From positions 1 to 64,000 of the forward strand of contig CAIOHR010000002.1 of assembly GCA_903858115.1 (NCBI GenBank): 64,000 bases of DNA, written 5' to 3'. The translations under genes were made by a program, and so were the position numbers. The notes under the pieces were generated by a model. It ran no database searches. It worked only from the letters and a program-made list of their open reading frames with translations, and was not told the origin of the DNA. The stretch's first letter is position 1. Each line of letters begins with the position of its first letter. Source of the stretch: an uncultured Pirellula sp. GTDB lineage: Bacteria; Planctomycetota; Planctomycetia; Pirellulales; Pirellulaceae. Positions 54,393 through 63,963 of the stretch are shown one piece after another.

Positions 54393-56060
54393 ATGACACA
54401 CCATTTTGTCCGAGCCGCTACGATCTTTTTGTTGATAGCTTGGATGGCAACAAAATGGATTTCCGTTTCGTTCGCCGATGAAAAGCCTAACATTCTCCTG
54501 TTGCTCAGTGACGATCATAGTTATCCGTTTCTGAGCTGTTATGGCAACACAAACGTCCACACGCCAACGATCGATCGATTGGCAAAAGATGGAATCCGAT
54601 TCCATCGCTACTTTACGACTTGTCCGCAATGTGTTCCTTCTCGAGCGTCGTTGATGACAGGGCGGTCACCCGTGGCGGCTCGCATGACTCGCTTTTCCTC
54701 ACCTCTTCCGCGCGACGAACAGACTTTGCCTGAATTGCTGAAGTCGAAGGGAAACTATTACACAGGCGTTTGTGGCAGATCCTTTCATTTGGATGGATCA
54801 TCGAAAGACCCCGTCGCCAATGCGATTTTAGAAAAGCATGGAATGAAGACCTTTCGCGATAGGGTCGATTTCTTGCAGAATTCAGGCGACAAACAAGTCG
54901 CTGAGACCGTAGCGACATTCCTCGATGCTCGCCCGTCGGATCGACCTTTCTTTATGTGGGCAAACTTCAGCGACCCACATCATGTTTGGGACGCACCAGC
55001 ACATTTCCGAACTGATCCTGCCACATTGAAATTGCCAGCTCATTGGCCAGATCTACCCGGGGTCCGAGAACAAGTTGCAGACTATTGCGCCGAAGTCAAT
55101 CGCCTGGATGAGTCGATTGCATCGGTATTGAAAGTGCTCGAGGAGCGAGGGCTATTCGATAAGACAATCATTGTGTTCGCAGGCGATAATGGAGCTGCCT
55201 TGCCTCACGGAAAAGGTTCACTCTACGACCCAGGTTCCAACGTGCCACTCATCGTGCGTTATCCAAACTCCCCTCAAAAAGGACTGGAGTCTCGAGTGTT
55301 GCTGAGCGGCGAAGACATTGCACCCACATTGCTCGATGCAGCCGGAATAGAGGCTGGGAACAAAATGACGGGGCAGAGTTTTTGGAACTTGATGGTCGGT
55401 AAACAATACAAACCTCGCACGCATGTTTTCGTAGAACGTGGACCACATGGTTCTGCGAGTGTTAGTGCAACCATGTTCAATAGTGGATACGACCTTGCTC
55501 GCGCCGTGCGAAGCGATCGATACAAACTGATCTACAATTGCACGCCATGGATTCCATATTCGCCAGTCGATTCGGCTGGGGGAGCAGCATGGAATCAAAT
55601 CAAAGCTGCAAACGAAGCGAAACAACTAAGTGATGGCGTGTCGAAAACCTATTTCACTACACCGCGTTCGGTTTACGAGCTGTATGATCTCGACAACGAT
55701 CCATCGGAACTGAATAACCTTGCTGGCGATCCATCCGTCGTTGAAGTAGAGAATTCCCTTCGAGAAGCGATGATCGAGAAGATGATTCTTGATTTCGATT
55801 ACTTGCCGCTGCCTGAATCAAAATCAGTTGCGAGTCGCCTCAACCCGAAAAAGCAATCTAACGCCACGGACAGCGAAGCGAAGCGTGCAAAGAACTTTGT
55901 TGCTTTGGACAAGGATGGGGACGGCAAGCTCAGCAAGCAAGAGTTTAACGCGAATCGTCAACCGGACGAAGCCAACCGCTGGTTTTCGATGCGAGACAAA
56001 AACGGTGACGGCTACGTGGATGCTGACGAGTATTTGCCTCCCTCGCCAAATTCTAAATAA
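54393..56060 (+). CDS. Secreted sulfatase with C-terminal EF-hands
   Basis: Formylglycine-dependent arylsulfatase, 555 aa. Signal peptide to about residue 28 (ATIFLLIAWMATKWISVSFA). The catalytic CxPSR reads CVPSRASLMTGR with Cys80 as the site converted to formylglycine. Early metal ligands are in NILLLLSDDHSYPF; FADNG-type loop is FAGDNGAALPHG. The tail has two EF-hands, DKDGDGKLSKQE and DKNGDGYVDADE, that would bind calcium. Likely hydrolyses sulfated polysaccharides. The anaerobic sulfatase-maturing enzyme is not nearby. ATG 54393 sits past the sodA terminator. Confidence 0.94.
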   Translation: MTHHFVRAATIFLLIAWMATKWISVSFADEKPNILLLLSDDHSYPFLSCYGNTNVHTPTIDRLAKDGIRFHRYFTTCPQCVPSRASLMTGRSPVAARMTRFSSPLPRDEQTLPELLKSKGNYYTGVCGRSFHLDGSSKDPVANAILEKHGMKTFRDRVDFLQNSGDKQVAETVATFLDARPSDRPFFMWANFSDPHHVWDAPAHFRTDPATLKLPAHWPDLPGVREQVADYCAEVNRLDESIASVLKVLEERGLFDKTIIVFAGDNGAALPHGKGSLYDPGSNVPLIVRYPNSPQKGLESRVLLSGEDIAPTLLDAAGIEAGNKMTGQSFWNLMVGKQYKPRTHVFVERGPHGSASVSATMFNSGYDLARAVRSDRYKLIYNCTPWIPYSPVDSAGGAAWNQIKAANEAKQLSDGVSKTYFTTPRSVYELYDLDNDPSELNNLAGDPSVVEVENSLREAMIEKMILDFDYLPLPESKSVASRLNPKKQSNATDSEAKRAKNFVALDKDGDGKLSKQEFNANRQPDEANRWFSMRDKNGDGYVDADEYLPPSPNSK

Positions 56061-56074
56061 GGACGGTACTCAAG

Positions 56075-56806
56075 GTGTTGTCAGTGCACGCCCAAAAATC
56101 GAACGCAACACCCCTAACGGTTCTTCAAAGCCGTATGGTGGATGAGGTTGCTATCCACCGTTTTGGCATGCTCGGTTTGGTTTTGATGGAGAACGCAGGG
56201 AGAGGTGCTGCGGATTTTATCGCAGACTTGGTAAACGATGAGGCCAAGATTGTTGTTGTTTGCGGGACTGGAAACAATGGCGGAGACGGGCTGGTGATTG
56301 CACGCCATCTTCACGCTCGTGGTCTATCGGTCTCCGTTTGGATCATTGGTGATCGCCACAAATTGACAGCAGACACGGCAGCCAACCTTGCAATCTTGGA
56401 GCAAACTTCGGTGCCTTGCGGTTGGTTGCCAGCAAGTTCCGATGCGGTAGAGATCACGACAACCATGCAGCAAGCGATTGACGAACTGCAAAGCGCGACG
56501 CTTATTGTGGATGCGATGCTCGGCACAGGCAGCAAAGGGGAGCTTCGTGGAACGTTCGCTCAGATGGTGCATCACGCCAACCGCAGTCCTGCGATCCGAG
56601 TTGCCATCGATGTACCAACAGGTTTGGATGCGCAGACTGGAGGTCACTCCTCGGAGACATTGCGAGCGCGTCATACATTGACGTTTGTGGCTGCAAAAGT
56701 TGGTTTGTTGGAATCGGAGGCCGCGCTGTTCGTTGGTGAACTACACATCTTGCCTATCGGGATTCCTCTGGACGTCCTGGAAATCGTAAAGCAGGTTTCT
56801 TCTTAG
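56075..56806 (+). CDS. nnrE: NAD(P)H-hydrate epimerase (YjeF N-terminal domain)
   Basis: Epimerises damaged R-NAD(P)HX so that it can be repaired. 243 aa, the stand-alone N-terminal domain; the dehydratase (NnrD) domain is absent. VLQSRMVDEVAIHRFGM with the family start, VLMENAGRGAA, VVCGTGNNGGDGLV, VDAMLGTGSKGELRG and AIDVPTGLDAQTG are all visible. The start is a GTG (56075), or the TTG next to it. It lies 14 bases after the sulfatase, so they may be co-transcribed, though functionally unrelated. Confidence 0.93.
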   Translation: MLSVHAQKSNATPLTVLQSRMVDEVAIHRFGMLGLVLMENAGRGAADFIADLVNDEAKIVVVCGTGNNGGDGLVIARHLHARGLSVSVWIIGDRHKLTADTAANLAILEQTSVPCGWLPASSDAVEITTTMQQAIDELQSATLIVDAMLGTGSKGELRGTFAQMVHHANRSPAIRVAIDVPTGLDAQTGGHSSETLRARHTLTFVAAKVGLLESEAALFVGELHILPIGIPLDVLEIVKQVSS

Positions 56807-57063
56807 CCAGCGAACGACCTCGCCAAATAGTCTGATTGCTGTCTATCGACTTCGAAAAACGGTTTGATTGTTGTGCTTGTCTTCACGAAATGCCGATAGA
56901 CCACGGCTATCTACAACTAGACGCGTCGGCAAATGCTACTAGAATCTCGCCTGGATTACGCAGACAGCCCAGACTGTGCGTGATCGACCGCCAAAAAGCA
57001 TGAATCCGATCGCCAAACACACGAGCCGCACCCAGAGTTTCGAATCAAGGAGGACCTACCAGG

Positions 57064-59568
57064 ATGGCCAAGCGCCGTAGCCCGAAAGATGATGAAGATG
57101 TCGGACCAGACGACGCGCCCGAGGAGTCCGGTGGAGTTGGCAAACCCGACAAGCCCAAGCGTCGGCGTTCTAGCTCGAAAGAAGAGTCTTCTGAACTAAA
57201 CGAAAGCTCGATCTCGGGGATCTCATTGCGCAACGCTGCGCAGGCACGTTATTTGAACTACTCTCTTTCGGTGATCACGAGTCGTGCGCTACCGGATGTG
57301 CGCGATGGGTTAAAGCCGGTTCAACGTCGTATTCTGTATACGATGGATCAACAGGGACTCGACTTCACGAGCAAGCATCGCAAATGTGCGAAAGTCGTCG
57401 GGGATGTGATGGGTAACTATCACCCGCACGGTGACTCGGCCATCTACGACGCGCTCGTGCGGATGGCGCAGTCATTCTCGTTGCGAATGCCACTCGTCGA
57501 TGGTAGCGGAAACTTTGGCTCGATCGATGGTGACAACGCCGCTGCTATGCGGTACACCGAATGCCGTATGTCTGCGGTCGCTCGCGAAGTGCTTACCGAC
57601 CTGAGTAGCAGCACGGTTCACTTCAAACCAAACTACGATGGCAGTCGGTTAGAACCTGTGGTTCTACCGAGTCGCGTTCCTAACCTGCTCGTCAATGGTG
57701 CGACGGGAATCGCGGTTGGGATGGCTACCAACATCCCGCCTCACAATCTTGGCGAAGTGTGCAGAGCCCTTTTGAAGTTGCTCGCAGATCCAGACATCAA
57801 AGATTATCAATTGGTCGCCAACGATGCGGTCAACGGTCCTGATTTTCCAACCGGTGGCATGCTGATCAATACCAAAGAAGAGCTTCGTGAGATCTACCGC
57901 ACAGGCCAGGGGTCACTCAAGATTCGTGGTACGACGGTCGCAGGGGAAGAAACAAAGACTAGCAAGATACTGCATATCACGTCGATCCCGTACGCCGTCA
58001 ACAAATCGGTACTTGTCGAGCGGATCGCCGACATTGTCGTCGGCGGGAAGATGCCATTGCTCGAAGACGTTCGAGACGTCTCGACCGAAGAGATTCGAAT
58101 CGACTTGCAATTGCGCAAAGATGCAGACGAAGCGAAAGTGCTCGCTTACTTATACAAACATACGCCCTTGCAAACCAACTTTGCCGTCAACATGACGTGC
58201 TTGATTCCGACAGAGAATCCGGAGGTTGGAGCGCCGAGTCGATTGGGATTGAAAGAGATCCTCTGGTTCTTCCTCCAGTTCCGATTGGAGGTTGTCACCA
58301 AACGGTTGGAACATGAGTTGGAAGCGTTGTTGCGACGCATCCATATTCTAGAAGGCTTCGTTCTCATCTTCGATGCGTTGGACGAAATCATACGCATCAT
58401 CCGAAAATCCGAAGGCAAAGCGGACGCAGCCGAAAAGATCATGCAACGATTCCCGGCAGCCAAAGGTGGATTGGATGCAGAACAAACCGATGCCATCTTG
58501 GAATTGAAGCTGTATCGTTTGGCTCGATTGGAAATCAATCTGATCCAGGATGAGCTCAAAGCGAAACAAAAACGTGCACGCGAGATTCAACGATTGCTCA
58601 AAGAGAGCACTCGGGATACCAACAATTCGGGGCGATGGAGTATTGTCCGCGAGGAGATCGAATCCATCATCGGGACATACGCGAAAACCAAAGAGGGTGC
58701 GCGTCGGACTGAGATCGTAACGATCGCCGAAGAGCCCGAGTACAACGAAAAAGACTTTATCATTGAGGAGGATTGCCATGTGCTGGTCACTCGCGATGGT
58801 TGGGTTAAGCGTCAGAAACAGATCGCTGACCCGAGCAAGAGTCGTCTCAGGGAAGGTGATTCTATCTTGGGACTTGTCGGAGGATCGACGCGTGCGACGA
58901 TCGCGTTTTTTTCCTCGTTTGGTGTTTGTTATACCGCGAGATTGATCGACATCCCCGCGTCGACAGGTTATGGCGAACCGATCCAAAAGTTGTTCAAGAT
59001 GAAGGACGGAGAGAAAATCGTCTCGGTACTTTCACTGGACCCTCGCGTGATTGGAAACATCATGGAGAATCCAAAGAAACCAGACTTGTGCCCTGAGGTA
59101 CATGCGTTCGCCGCGACCAGCAGTGGCTATGCGATGCGATTTGGTCTTCAACAATTTGCGGAGCCATCCACACGCACGGGACGGCGATTTGCGCGTGTTG
59201 CACCAGAGCATGAAGTCGTTGCTGTGGAGGCGATTCACGGGTCCGAGACGATTCTCGCGATCAGTGCGGATTGCCGTGCAATGGTATGTCCTGCAGTGGA
59301 GATCAATTATCTGTCGGGGGCTGGCAAAGGAGTTCTTTTGATCAAACTCGCAAAGACCGATCGGATGCTCGGCTTCAAGGCTTCGACAGGCGATCGAGAC
59401 TTGCTCGTGGTGGAAACGAACCGGGGCGCTCAGAAGACTATTTCTACAGCCAAGTATCGAGTGACGGCTCGCGGCGGCCGTGGAATTGAGATTCAAAAGA
59501 ATGGAAAGATCTCCGCGATTATCACCCATCCGATCAAGGCGCCCGACGCGTTGGAATCCAGTGAGTAG
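57064..59568 (+). CDS. Type IIA DNA topoisomerase subunit A (GyrA/ParC)
   Basis: Breaks and rejoins DNA as the A subunit of gyrase or topoisomerase IV. 834 aa. After ~50 charged residues the core begins [25 protein letters not shown]; the active-site Tyr is in [16 protein letters not shown] keeps Ser and Asp at the quinolone sites. The C-terminal domain is a beta-propeller, but the GyrA box (QRRGGKG) expected in its first blade is not seen ([10 protein letters not shown]); an [13 protein letters not shown] near the end is a partial match only. This favours a ParC-like role. ATG with AAGGAGG upstream. The B subunit follows after 60 bases. Confidence 0.93.
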   Translation: MAKRRSPKDDEDVGPDDAPEESGGVGKPDKPKRRRSSSKEESSELNESSISGISLRNAAQARYLNYSLSVITSRALPDVRDGLKPVQRRILYTMDQQGLDFTSKHRKCAKVVGDVMGNYHPHGDSAIYDALVRMAQSFSLRMPLVDGSGNFGSIDGDNAAAMRYTECRMSAVAREVLTDLSSSTVHFKPNYDGSRLEPVVLPSRVPNLLVNGATGIAVGMATNIPPHNLGEVCRALLKLLADPDIKDYQLVANDAVNGPDFPTGGMLINTKEELREIYRTGQGSLKIRGTTVAGEETKTSKILHITSIPYAVNKSVLVERIADIVVGGKMPLLEDVRDVSTEEIRIDLQLRKDADEAKVLAYLYKHTPLQTNFAVNMTCLIPTENPEVGAPSRLGLKEILWFFLQFRLEVVTKRLEHELEALLRRIHILEGFVLIFDALDEIIRIIRKSEGKADAAEKIMQRFPAAKGGLDAEQTDAILELKLYRLARLEINLIQDELKAKQKRAREIQRLLKESTRDTNNSGRWSIVREEIESIIGTYAKTKEGARRTEIVTIAEEPEYNEKDFIIEEDCHVLVTRDGWVKRQKQIADPSKSRLREGDSILGLVGGSTRATIAFFSSFGVCYTARLIDIPASTGYGEPIQKLFKMKDGEKIVSVLSLDPRVIGNIMENPKKPDLCPEVHAFAATSSGYAMRFGLQQFAEPSTRTGRRFARVAPEHEVVAVEAIHGSETILAISADCRAMVCPAVEINYLSGAGKGVLLIKLAKTDRMLGFKASTGDRDLLVVETNRGAQKTISTAKYRVTARGGRGIEIQKNGKISAIITHPIKAPDALESSE

Positions 59569-59628
59569 CGTACCGCCCAACATCATGCTTCAGACGAACG
59601 AAACTCGCACTTCACCATTAGTTCAATC

Positions 59629-61542
59629 ATGAGCTCTACATCGCAATCCTATACCGCGTCCGACATTGTTGCTTTGGAAGGACTGGAGCCCGTTCGCAAG
59701 CGACCAGCGATGTATATCGGTGGTGTGAGCACTGCCGGTTTGCATCATTTGGTTTGGGAGATTTTGGACAACTCCGTCGATGAAGCGATGAATGGTCACG
59801 CGGATGAAATCGTCGTGACATTGCACAAAAATGGTCGAACAGTAACCGTTGCAGATAACGGTCGCGGGATTCCAGTTGACAAGCATGCCAAGACTGGAAA
59901 GAGCGCGTTGGAGATCGTTCTTACTGTTCTCCACGCGGGTGGCAAGTTCGAAGGCAAGAACTACAAAACGTCAGGCGGTTTGCACGGCGTTGGAGCCTCG
60001 GTGGTGAACGCTCTGTCCAAAGAGTTGGTCGCCATGGTTCGGCGAGACGGTGCCATTTACAAAATGGAGTTCGCTCAAGGGAAGCCAATCACCAAATTGC
60101 AGAAGGCGGCTTCGAACGCGCGCGGGACAGGGACATCGATTACGTTTACTCCAGATCCAACGATCTTCCCGAAGACCGAGTTCGATCCAGATAGTATCCG
60201 ACAACGGTTGGAGATCACCAGTTTCTTGCATCGAAAAGTTCGCGTCCTGTTTATCGATGAGGTGAATGGCAAGAAAGATAGCTTCTTTCATGAGCAGGGG
60301 ATCACCGACTATTTGGCCAAGGTACTGGCGGAAAGAAATGCCCGACCTATTCATGACACGCCGTTCTCGGTTCGAAAAGATGGGGACGAACGTATCGAGA
60401 TCGCACTGCAATGGACCGAATCGACCGACGAACATGTTCGGTCGTATTGCAATGGTATCCCCAATGCGGACGGCGGCACGCACGAGAACGGATTCCGCGC
60501 CGGGTTAGGGAAAGCGATTCGAAACTTCTTCGAGATTCACAACTTGATTCCGCGAGGCGTTAAGATTGGTCACGAGGATATTCGCGAAGGTTTGGTCGCG
60601 ATCGTGTCGACCTTTATCCCTGATCCGCAATTCCAAGGTCAAACGAAAGATCGCCTCAACAATCCAGAAGTCCAAACATCCGTCGACAATGCGATTCGCC
60701 CTGCGCTAGAACAGTGGTTGAACAGCAATCGGTCGGTGGCAGAATCGATCGTGGCGCGAATCATCGCTTCGGCTCGTGCGAGAGCTGCTTCGCGTGCTGC
60801 ATCTGAATCGGTGTCGCGGAAAACAAGCACATCGCGCGCGATGCTGCCGGGGAAGCTAAGCGACTGTCTGTCTTCGGGCAGGGGTAAGTCGGAATTGTTC
60901 ATTGTCGAAGGTGACTCGGCAGGCGGCAGTGCCAAGCAAGGACGTGATCGAAACTTTCAAGCGATCTTGCCACTGCGAGGAAAGGTTCTGAACACCGAGT
61001 CGGTCGCGTTGTCCAAGGTGTTAGAGAACAAAGAAATACAAGATCTTGTTACCGCTTTGGGCTGCGGCATTGGGAAGTCGATGGATATCGCGCGAATTCG
61101 ATACGAACGAATCATCTTGTTGGCAGATGCCGATTCCGATGGTCATCACATTACAACGTTGTTGTTGACTTTTCTTTATCGACACATGTTACCTCTGATC
61201 AACGATGGTCGCGTTTTCATTTCCGTTCCACCTTTGTTTCGCATAGATATTGGGAAGGAACGCTATTGGGCAGCGGACGAAGCGGCCCGAGTCAGCATTT
61301 TGGAAAAGCATGGCAAACGTGGAAAGCCCGAGATAACACGGTTCAAGGGGCTTGGTGAGATGATGCCCAAGGATCTGTGGGATACGACGTTGAATCCCGC
61401 GACGCGCAGATTGCTCAAGGTGGAGATTGACGATCAATTAGAAACCGACCGCATCATGAACGACCTCATGGGCCGCGACGCATCCGCCCGGTTCCGATTC
61501 ATCATGGAACGTGCCGAAGACCTCGATGAGATCGATGTCTAG
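59629..61542 (+). CDS. Type IIA DNA topoisomerase subunit B (GyrB/ParE)
   Basis: ATPase subunit of the type IIA enzyme. 637 aa, close to B. subtilis GyrB and ParE lengths. GHKL motifs ILDNSVDEAM, DNGRGIPV and GGLHGVGASVVNALS; the transducer Lys is further on. TOPRIM motifs EGDSAGG and DADSDGHHI with the metal residues, then PLRGKVLN. Gene order A-B next to each other; a second gyrA-gyrB pair elsewhere would settle which enzyme this is. Confidence 0.94.
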   Translation: MSSTSQSYTASDIVALEGLEPVRKRPAMYIGGVSTAGLHHLVWEILDNSVDEAMNGHADEIVVTLHKNGRTVTVADNGRGIPVDKHAKTGKSALEIVLTVLHAGGKFEGKNYKTSGGLHGVGASVVNALSKELVAMVRRDGAIYKMEFAQGKPITKLQKAASNARGTGTSITFTPDPTIFPKTEFDPDSIRQRLEITSFLHRKVRVLFIDEVNGKKDSFFHEQGITDYLAKVLAERNARPIHDTPFSVRKDGDERIEIALQWTESTDEHVRSYCNGIPNADGGTHENGFRAGLGKAIRNFFEIHNLIPRGVKIGHEDIREGLVAIVSTFIPDPQFQGQTKDRLNNPEVQTSVDNAIRPALEQWLNSNRSVAESIVARIIASARARAASRAASESVSRKTSTSRAMLPGKLSDCLSSGRGKSELFIVEGDSAGGSAKQGRDRNFQAILPLRGKVLNTESVALSKVLENKEIQDLVTALGCGIGKSMDIARIRYERIILLADADSDGHHITTLLLTFLYRHMLPLINDGRVFISVPPLFRIDIGKERYWAADEAARVSILEKHGKRGKPEITRFKGLGEMMPKDLWDTTLNPATRRLLKVEIDDQLETDRIMNDLMGRDASARFRFIMERAEDLDEIDV

Positions 61543-61680
61543 CTAGCGTTATCCGTTCTGGTTCAACGGGTGGTCTCTATTTTTCGACCCACATGTTTCG
61601 ACCACTGGATTCATAACCACCTGGATCGCTTCGCTCCGGCAGTGCCATGCACTTTCCAGAAAAACATTTGCGGGCCAAGA

Positions 61681-61716
61681 CCCCAGCGGCCTTGTGCCGC
61701 TCGGTGAACTTGGTTC
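61681..61716 (+). repeat. Palindromic repeat, family C, copy 2
   Basis: CCCCAGCGGC-CTTGT-GCCGC followed by TCGGTGAACTTGGTTC. The 5-bp arms GCGGC/GCCGC keep pairing although their sequence differs from copy 1, with compensating changes, while the loop CTTGT is the same. Confidence 0.7.
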
Positions 61717-61752
61717 GAAGGCTAGAACCAACGCGACCAATTAAACACCAGA

Positions 61753-61788
61753 CCCCTGTGGCCTTGTGCCATCGGTGAGTCAGGCTCT
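61753..61788 (+). repeat. Palindromic repeat, family C, copy 3
   Basis: CCCCTGTGGC-CTTGT-GCCATCGGTGAG, 72 bases after copy 2. The arms TGGC/GCCA pair, and the flanks match copies 1 and 2 with a few changes. Confidence 0.65.
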
Positions 61789-61811
61789 GTATCTAAACGA
61801 ACCTTGCGCGA

Positions 61812-61904
61812 CCAGTTGGGACAAGCCAACTGGGGGCGGTTCTCACCTTCTCGTAAACGTGGCTAGCTGCTGACCGTCCGCACCAGTTGGGACAAGCCAA
61901 CTGG
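61812..61904 (+). repeat. Two family B palindromes, 71 bases apart
   Basis: CCAGTTGG-GACAAG-CCAACTGG occurs at 61812-61833 and again, identical, at 61883-61904. Each is an 8-bp perfect inverted repeat with the same 6-base loop, and both are followed by GGG. The DNA between them is unique. Confidence 0.85.
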
Positions 61905-62070
61905 GGGTGGCTACGATCGGATCGCCTAGTTGCAGGTTTGAAAAGATGTCAAAACGGGCAGCAGATGGACTCGTGCGTATTGCGGCAGTATTCGACCACT
62001 GGATGAACAACCCCACAAACCAAGATCTCTTCCTCCTTGAGTCACTATGGTCAAGCTATAGTTCCTTCTC

Positions 62071-63201
62071 TTACAACCTTCCTTTTAGCCAGGTCATAAC
62101 TTTTTCGGCCCACATTTCGCCGTGAACTTTAAGTCCTTTAACGCTGAAATGAACACCCTGTCCGTTTCGCTCTCTCATGTCTCCCTTTAATGTGTCCGTA
62201 TCAGGCCCTTCTCCGGCGATTCCATCGCGCCACAAGGAGGCTTGGGCTGCGCGGATGTCGGGAGAAGATTCGTCCCCAGGTACATGGTATGTGGCTTGAG
62301 CAACGATCCAGGGAGCCTCCCAGCCAATGTCTCGGCGCGAGTCTCGAATGATCTTCTCTAAATACTCGCGATACAGTTTGCCCGGCAACGTGCGAGTTGG
62401 GTCTTTCTGGTTTGCATCGCTCTCCCCTTGATGCCAAAGGACCGCGCGGAAGCCATGGGGTCCTAGCTCCTTCACCTGCTCAATCAGCGTATCGTATGCC
62501 TCTCCTTTACTTATCCATTGGCCATTGGGCGTTTTTTCAATACGACTTTCAATGGTTGGAGGCATGGGGAATAGCGAGCCTTTCGGAAGCCATTCGCGAA
62601 CGCTAGTTCCGCCAACACCACACGCTACAATGCCGATCGGTACATCGAGTTTTGCGACCAATGCATCACCGAACGCGGGAACAAAACTTCCGCTTTTGCC
62701 TTTGGCTCTTGGTTGAGGATCGTTGGCGATTTGCCACTTCGAACCATCGAAAGCAACGACGCGGCCGGACTGAGATTCGAGTTTGCCTTCGCCGTAGTTT
62801 GCCGAGTTCGATTGACCAGCGATCACAAAGACTTCGCCGACGCCGATATGCATGACGGTCGCACTGGCAATTGCTGCATCGGCGTTTACAATGCGCACGT
62901 CGAGTCTTTTCCAACCACCCGATTTGGATTGCATCAATGCAGAAACATCGCGCCCATCGATGACCGATTCAATTCGTTGCCAGACTCCATCTTGCCCATC
63001 GTCGCTAAGCTTGACTTGGAGGACAGAGTTGCTGGGTACATTTTCCGAAAGTCGGCCAACAATTCTGATTGTGCCACTGTCTTCTTTTTGTCGCTGAACG
63101 ACTTGATAGTCGAGAGGCGATCGAAGTTCGAGTTCAGCGCCTTGTACGAATGCAAAACAACAAAACCCGAAGAACACGAGAGGAGTAACGAGTCGTTTCA
63201 T
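62071..63201 (-). CDS. Sialate O-acetylesterase-like (SASA/DUF303) exported esterase
   Basis: Removes acetyl groups from sugars. 376 aa. A signal peptide lies at 1-21 (VTPLVFFGFCCFAFVQGA). The SGNH-type core has the nucleophile motif FVIAGQSNSANYGEG and the WHQGESD motif with the active-site region typical of the SASA family. Whether sialic acid is the real substrate cannot be told from sequence. It starts 11 bases after the stop of the Uma2 gene on the same strand, so the two are co-transcribed. Confidence 0.88.
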   Translation of the reverse strand: MKRLVTPLVFFGFCCFAFVQGAELELRSPLDYQVVQRQKEDSGTIRIVGRLSENVPSNSVLQVKLSDDGQDGVWQRIESVIDGRDVSALMQSKSGGWKRLDVRIVNADAAIASATVMHIGVGEVFVIAGQSNSANYGEGKLESQSGRVVAFDGSKWQIANDPQPRAKGKSGSFVPAFGDALVAKLDVPIGIVACGVGGTSVREWLPKGSLFPMPPTIESRIEKTPNGQWISKGEAYDTLIEQVKELGPHGFRAVLWHQGESDANQKDPTRTLPGKLYREYLEKIIRDSRRDIGWEAPWIVAQATYHVPGDESSPDIRAAQASLWRDGIAGEGPDTDTLKGDMRERNGQGVHFSVKGLKVHGEMWAEKVMTWLKGRL

Positions 63202-63212
63202 AATATGTTCAA

Positions 63213-63869
63213 TTAGGAAGCTGTTGGACTGGTGCGGTCGAGTTCGCCGAAGAGTTCTGCTAGCGATACTTCGAATCCAGGTAATACATCACCGCCGACT
63301 AATGACTGTGTTTCGTTGAGCACTTTATACTTTGTGATGTCATGATAGACAGCAACCGTGCGTTGGTTGATGTCGACCATCCAAACTTGTCGGACGCCAG
63401 CGTGGAAATACTCGCGCCGCTTGCGAGCCATTTCGGCGTATGTGTTCCCATCGCTGAGGACTTCTACGGCTAAGTCTGGGACAATCTCCGGCACTCTGTC
63501 CGTCGGCACTTTTCCACCTGGAAGTCGCCCCCAAGAAACAAAGGCGACGTCTGGACCGCGAACTTGACTCTTGAGAATTCGCATCATGCCGTCAGGGCCA
63601 GTGACGAGTCCGAGATTCCTAGCCAGCACAAAAGCGCTGATAAATCTACCCAACGCCAAAGCAATCAATGACTCTCGCCAACCCATGATCTTCTCCACCA
63701 AGATTCCATCCACAAGTTCGCATCTCGTGCCGTTTGAATTGCAAAGGAGCAAATCTTCCTCCGTCGCGGTCCCGGGGCTTGGCTCCGTTCGTACGCGATA
63801 GAGCGGGATATTCCCTAAGTCGATCAATAGATCTGACAAGTTTGCAGCGACACCAGCATTGGAGCTCAT
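63213..63869 (-). CDS. Uma2 family (DUF820) putative endonuclease, intact
   Basis: 218 aa. The whole PD-(D/E)XK-like core is present: CELVDGILVEK, RGPDVAFVSW, DLAVEVLSDGNTYAEMARKRREYFHAGV and VWMVD, so catalytic Asp, Glu and Lys are kept. Role unknown; family members are common in planctomycetes and cyanobacteria, sometimes as parts of toxin-like or mobile sets. The start at 63869 (MSSNAGVAANLSD) is chosen; longer frames run into a family A repeat. It is the intact relative of the remnant at 325. Confidence 0.9.
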   Translation of the reverse strand: MSSNAGVAANLSDLLIDLGNIPLYRVRTEPSPGTATEEDLLLCNSNGTRCELVDGILVEKIMGWRESLIALALGRFISAFVLARNLGLVTGPDGMMRILKSQVRGPDVAFVSWGRLPGGKVPTDRVPEIVPDLAVEVLSDGNTYAEMARKRREYFHAGVRQVWMVDINQRTVAVYHDITKYKVLNETQSLVGGDVLPGFEVSLAELFGELDRTSPTAS

Positions 63870-63920
63870 AGAAAATTCGCACAATCGGAAATGATGATGT
63901 AAACCGACAGAGCCCACAAT

Positions 63921-63963
63921 AGTCAAGGTAGTAGGCACATTCCATGTGCCGTGCACCTAGAAT
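63921..63963 (+). repeat. Dispersed palindromic repeat, family A, copy 3
   Basis: AGTCAAGGTAGTA, then the perfect palindrome GGCACAT-TCC-ATGTGCC, then GTGCACCTAGAAT. Only a few bases differ from copy 2 at 33277. Similarity continues weakly towards the window end (TTCCATGAGC). It lies 52 bases upstream of the Uma2 start. Confidence 0.85.

Larger units (their letters stand above)
61543..62070. other. Palindrome-rich intergenic region
   Basis: A 528-base gap between convergent genes with no supported coding frame. It holds two family C palindromes (61681, 61753), two family B palindromes (61812, 61883) and, near 61553, a weak CCGTT/AACGG hairpin after the topoisomerase gene. The last 165 bases, before the esterase, show nothing else. 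Confidence 0.75.

Noticed and set aside
61812-61904. CRISPR array from the two identical palindromes
   Set aside because: Only two units, no cas genes, and palindromic repeats of another type nearby.
61907-62125. 72-codon plus-strand frame before the esterase
   Set aside because: Overlaps the esterase 3' end and has no Shine-Dalgarno; composition does not look coding.
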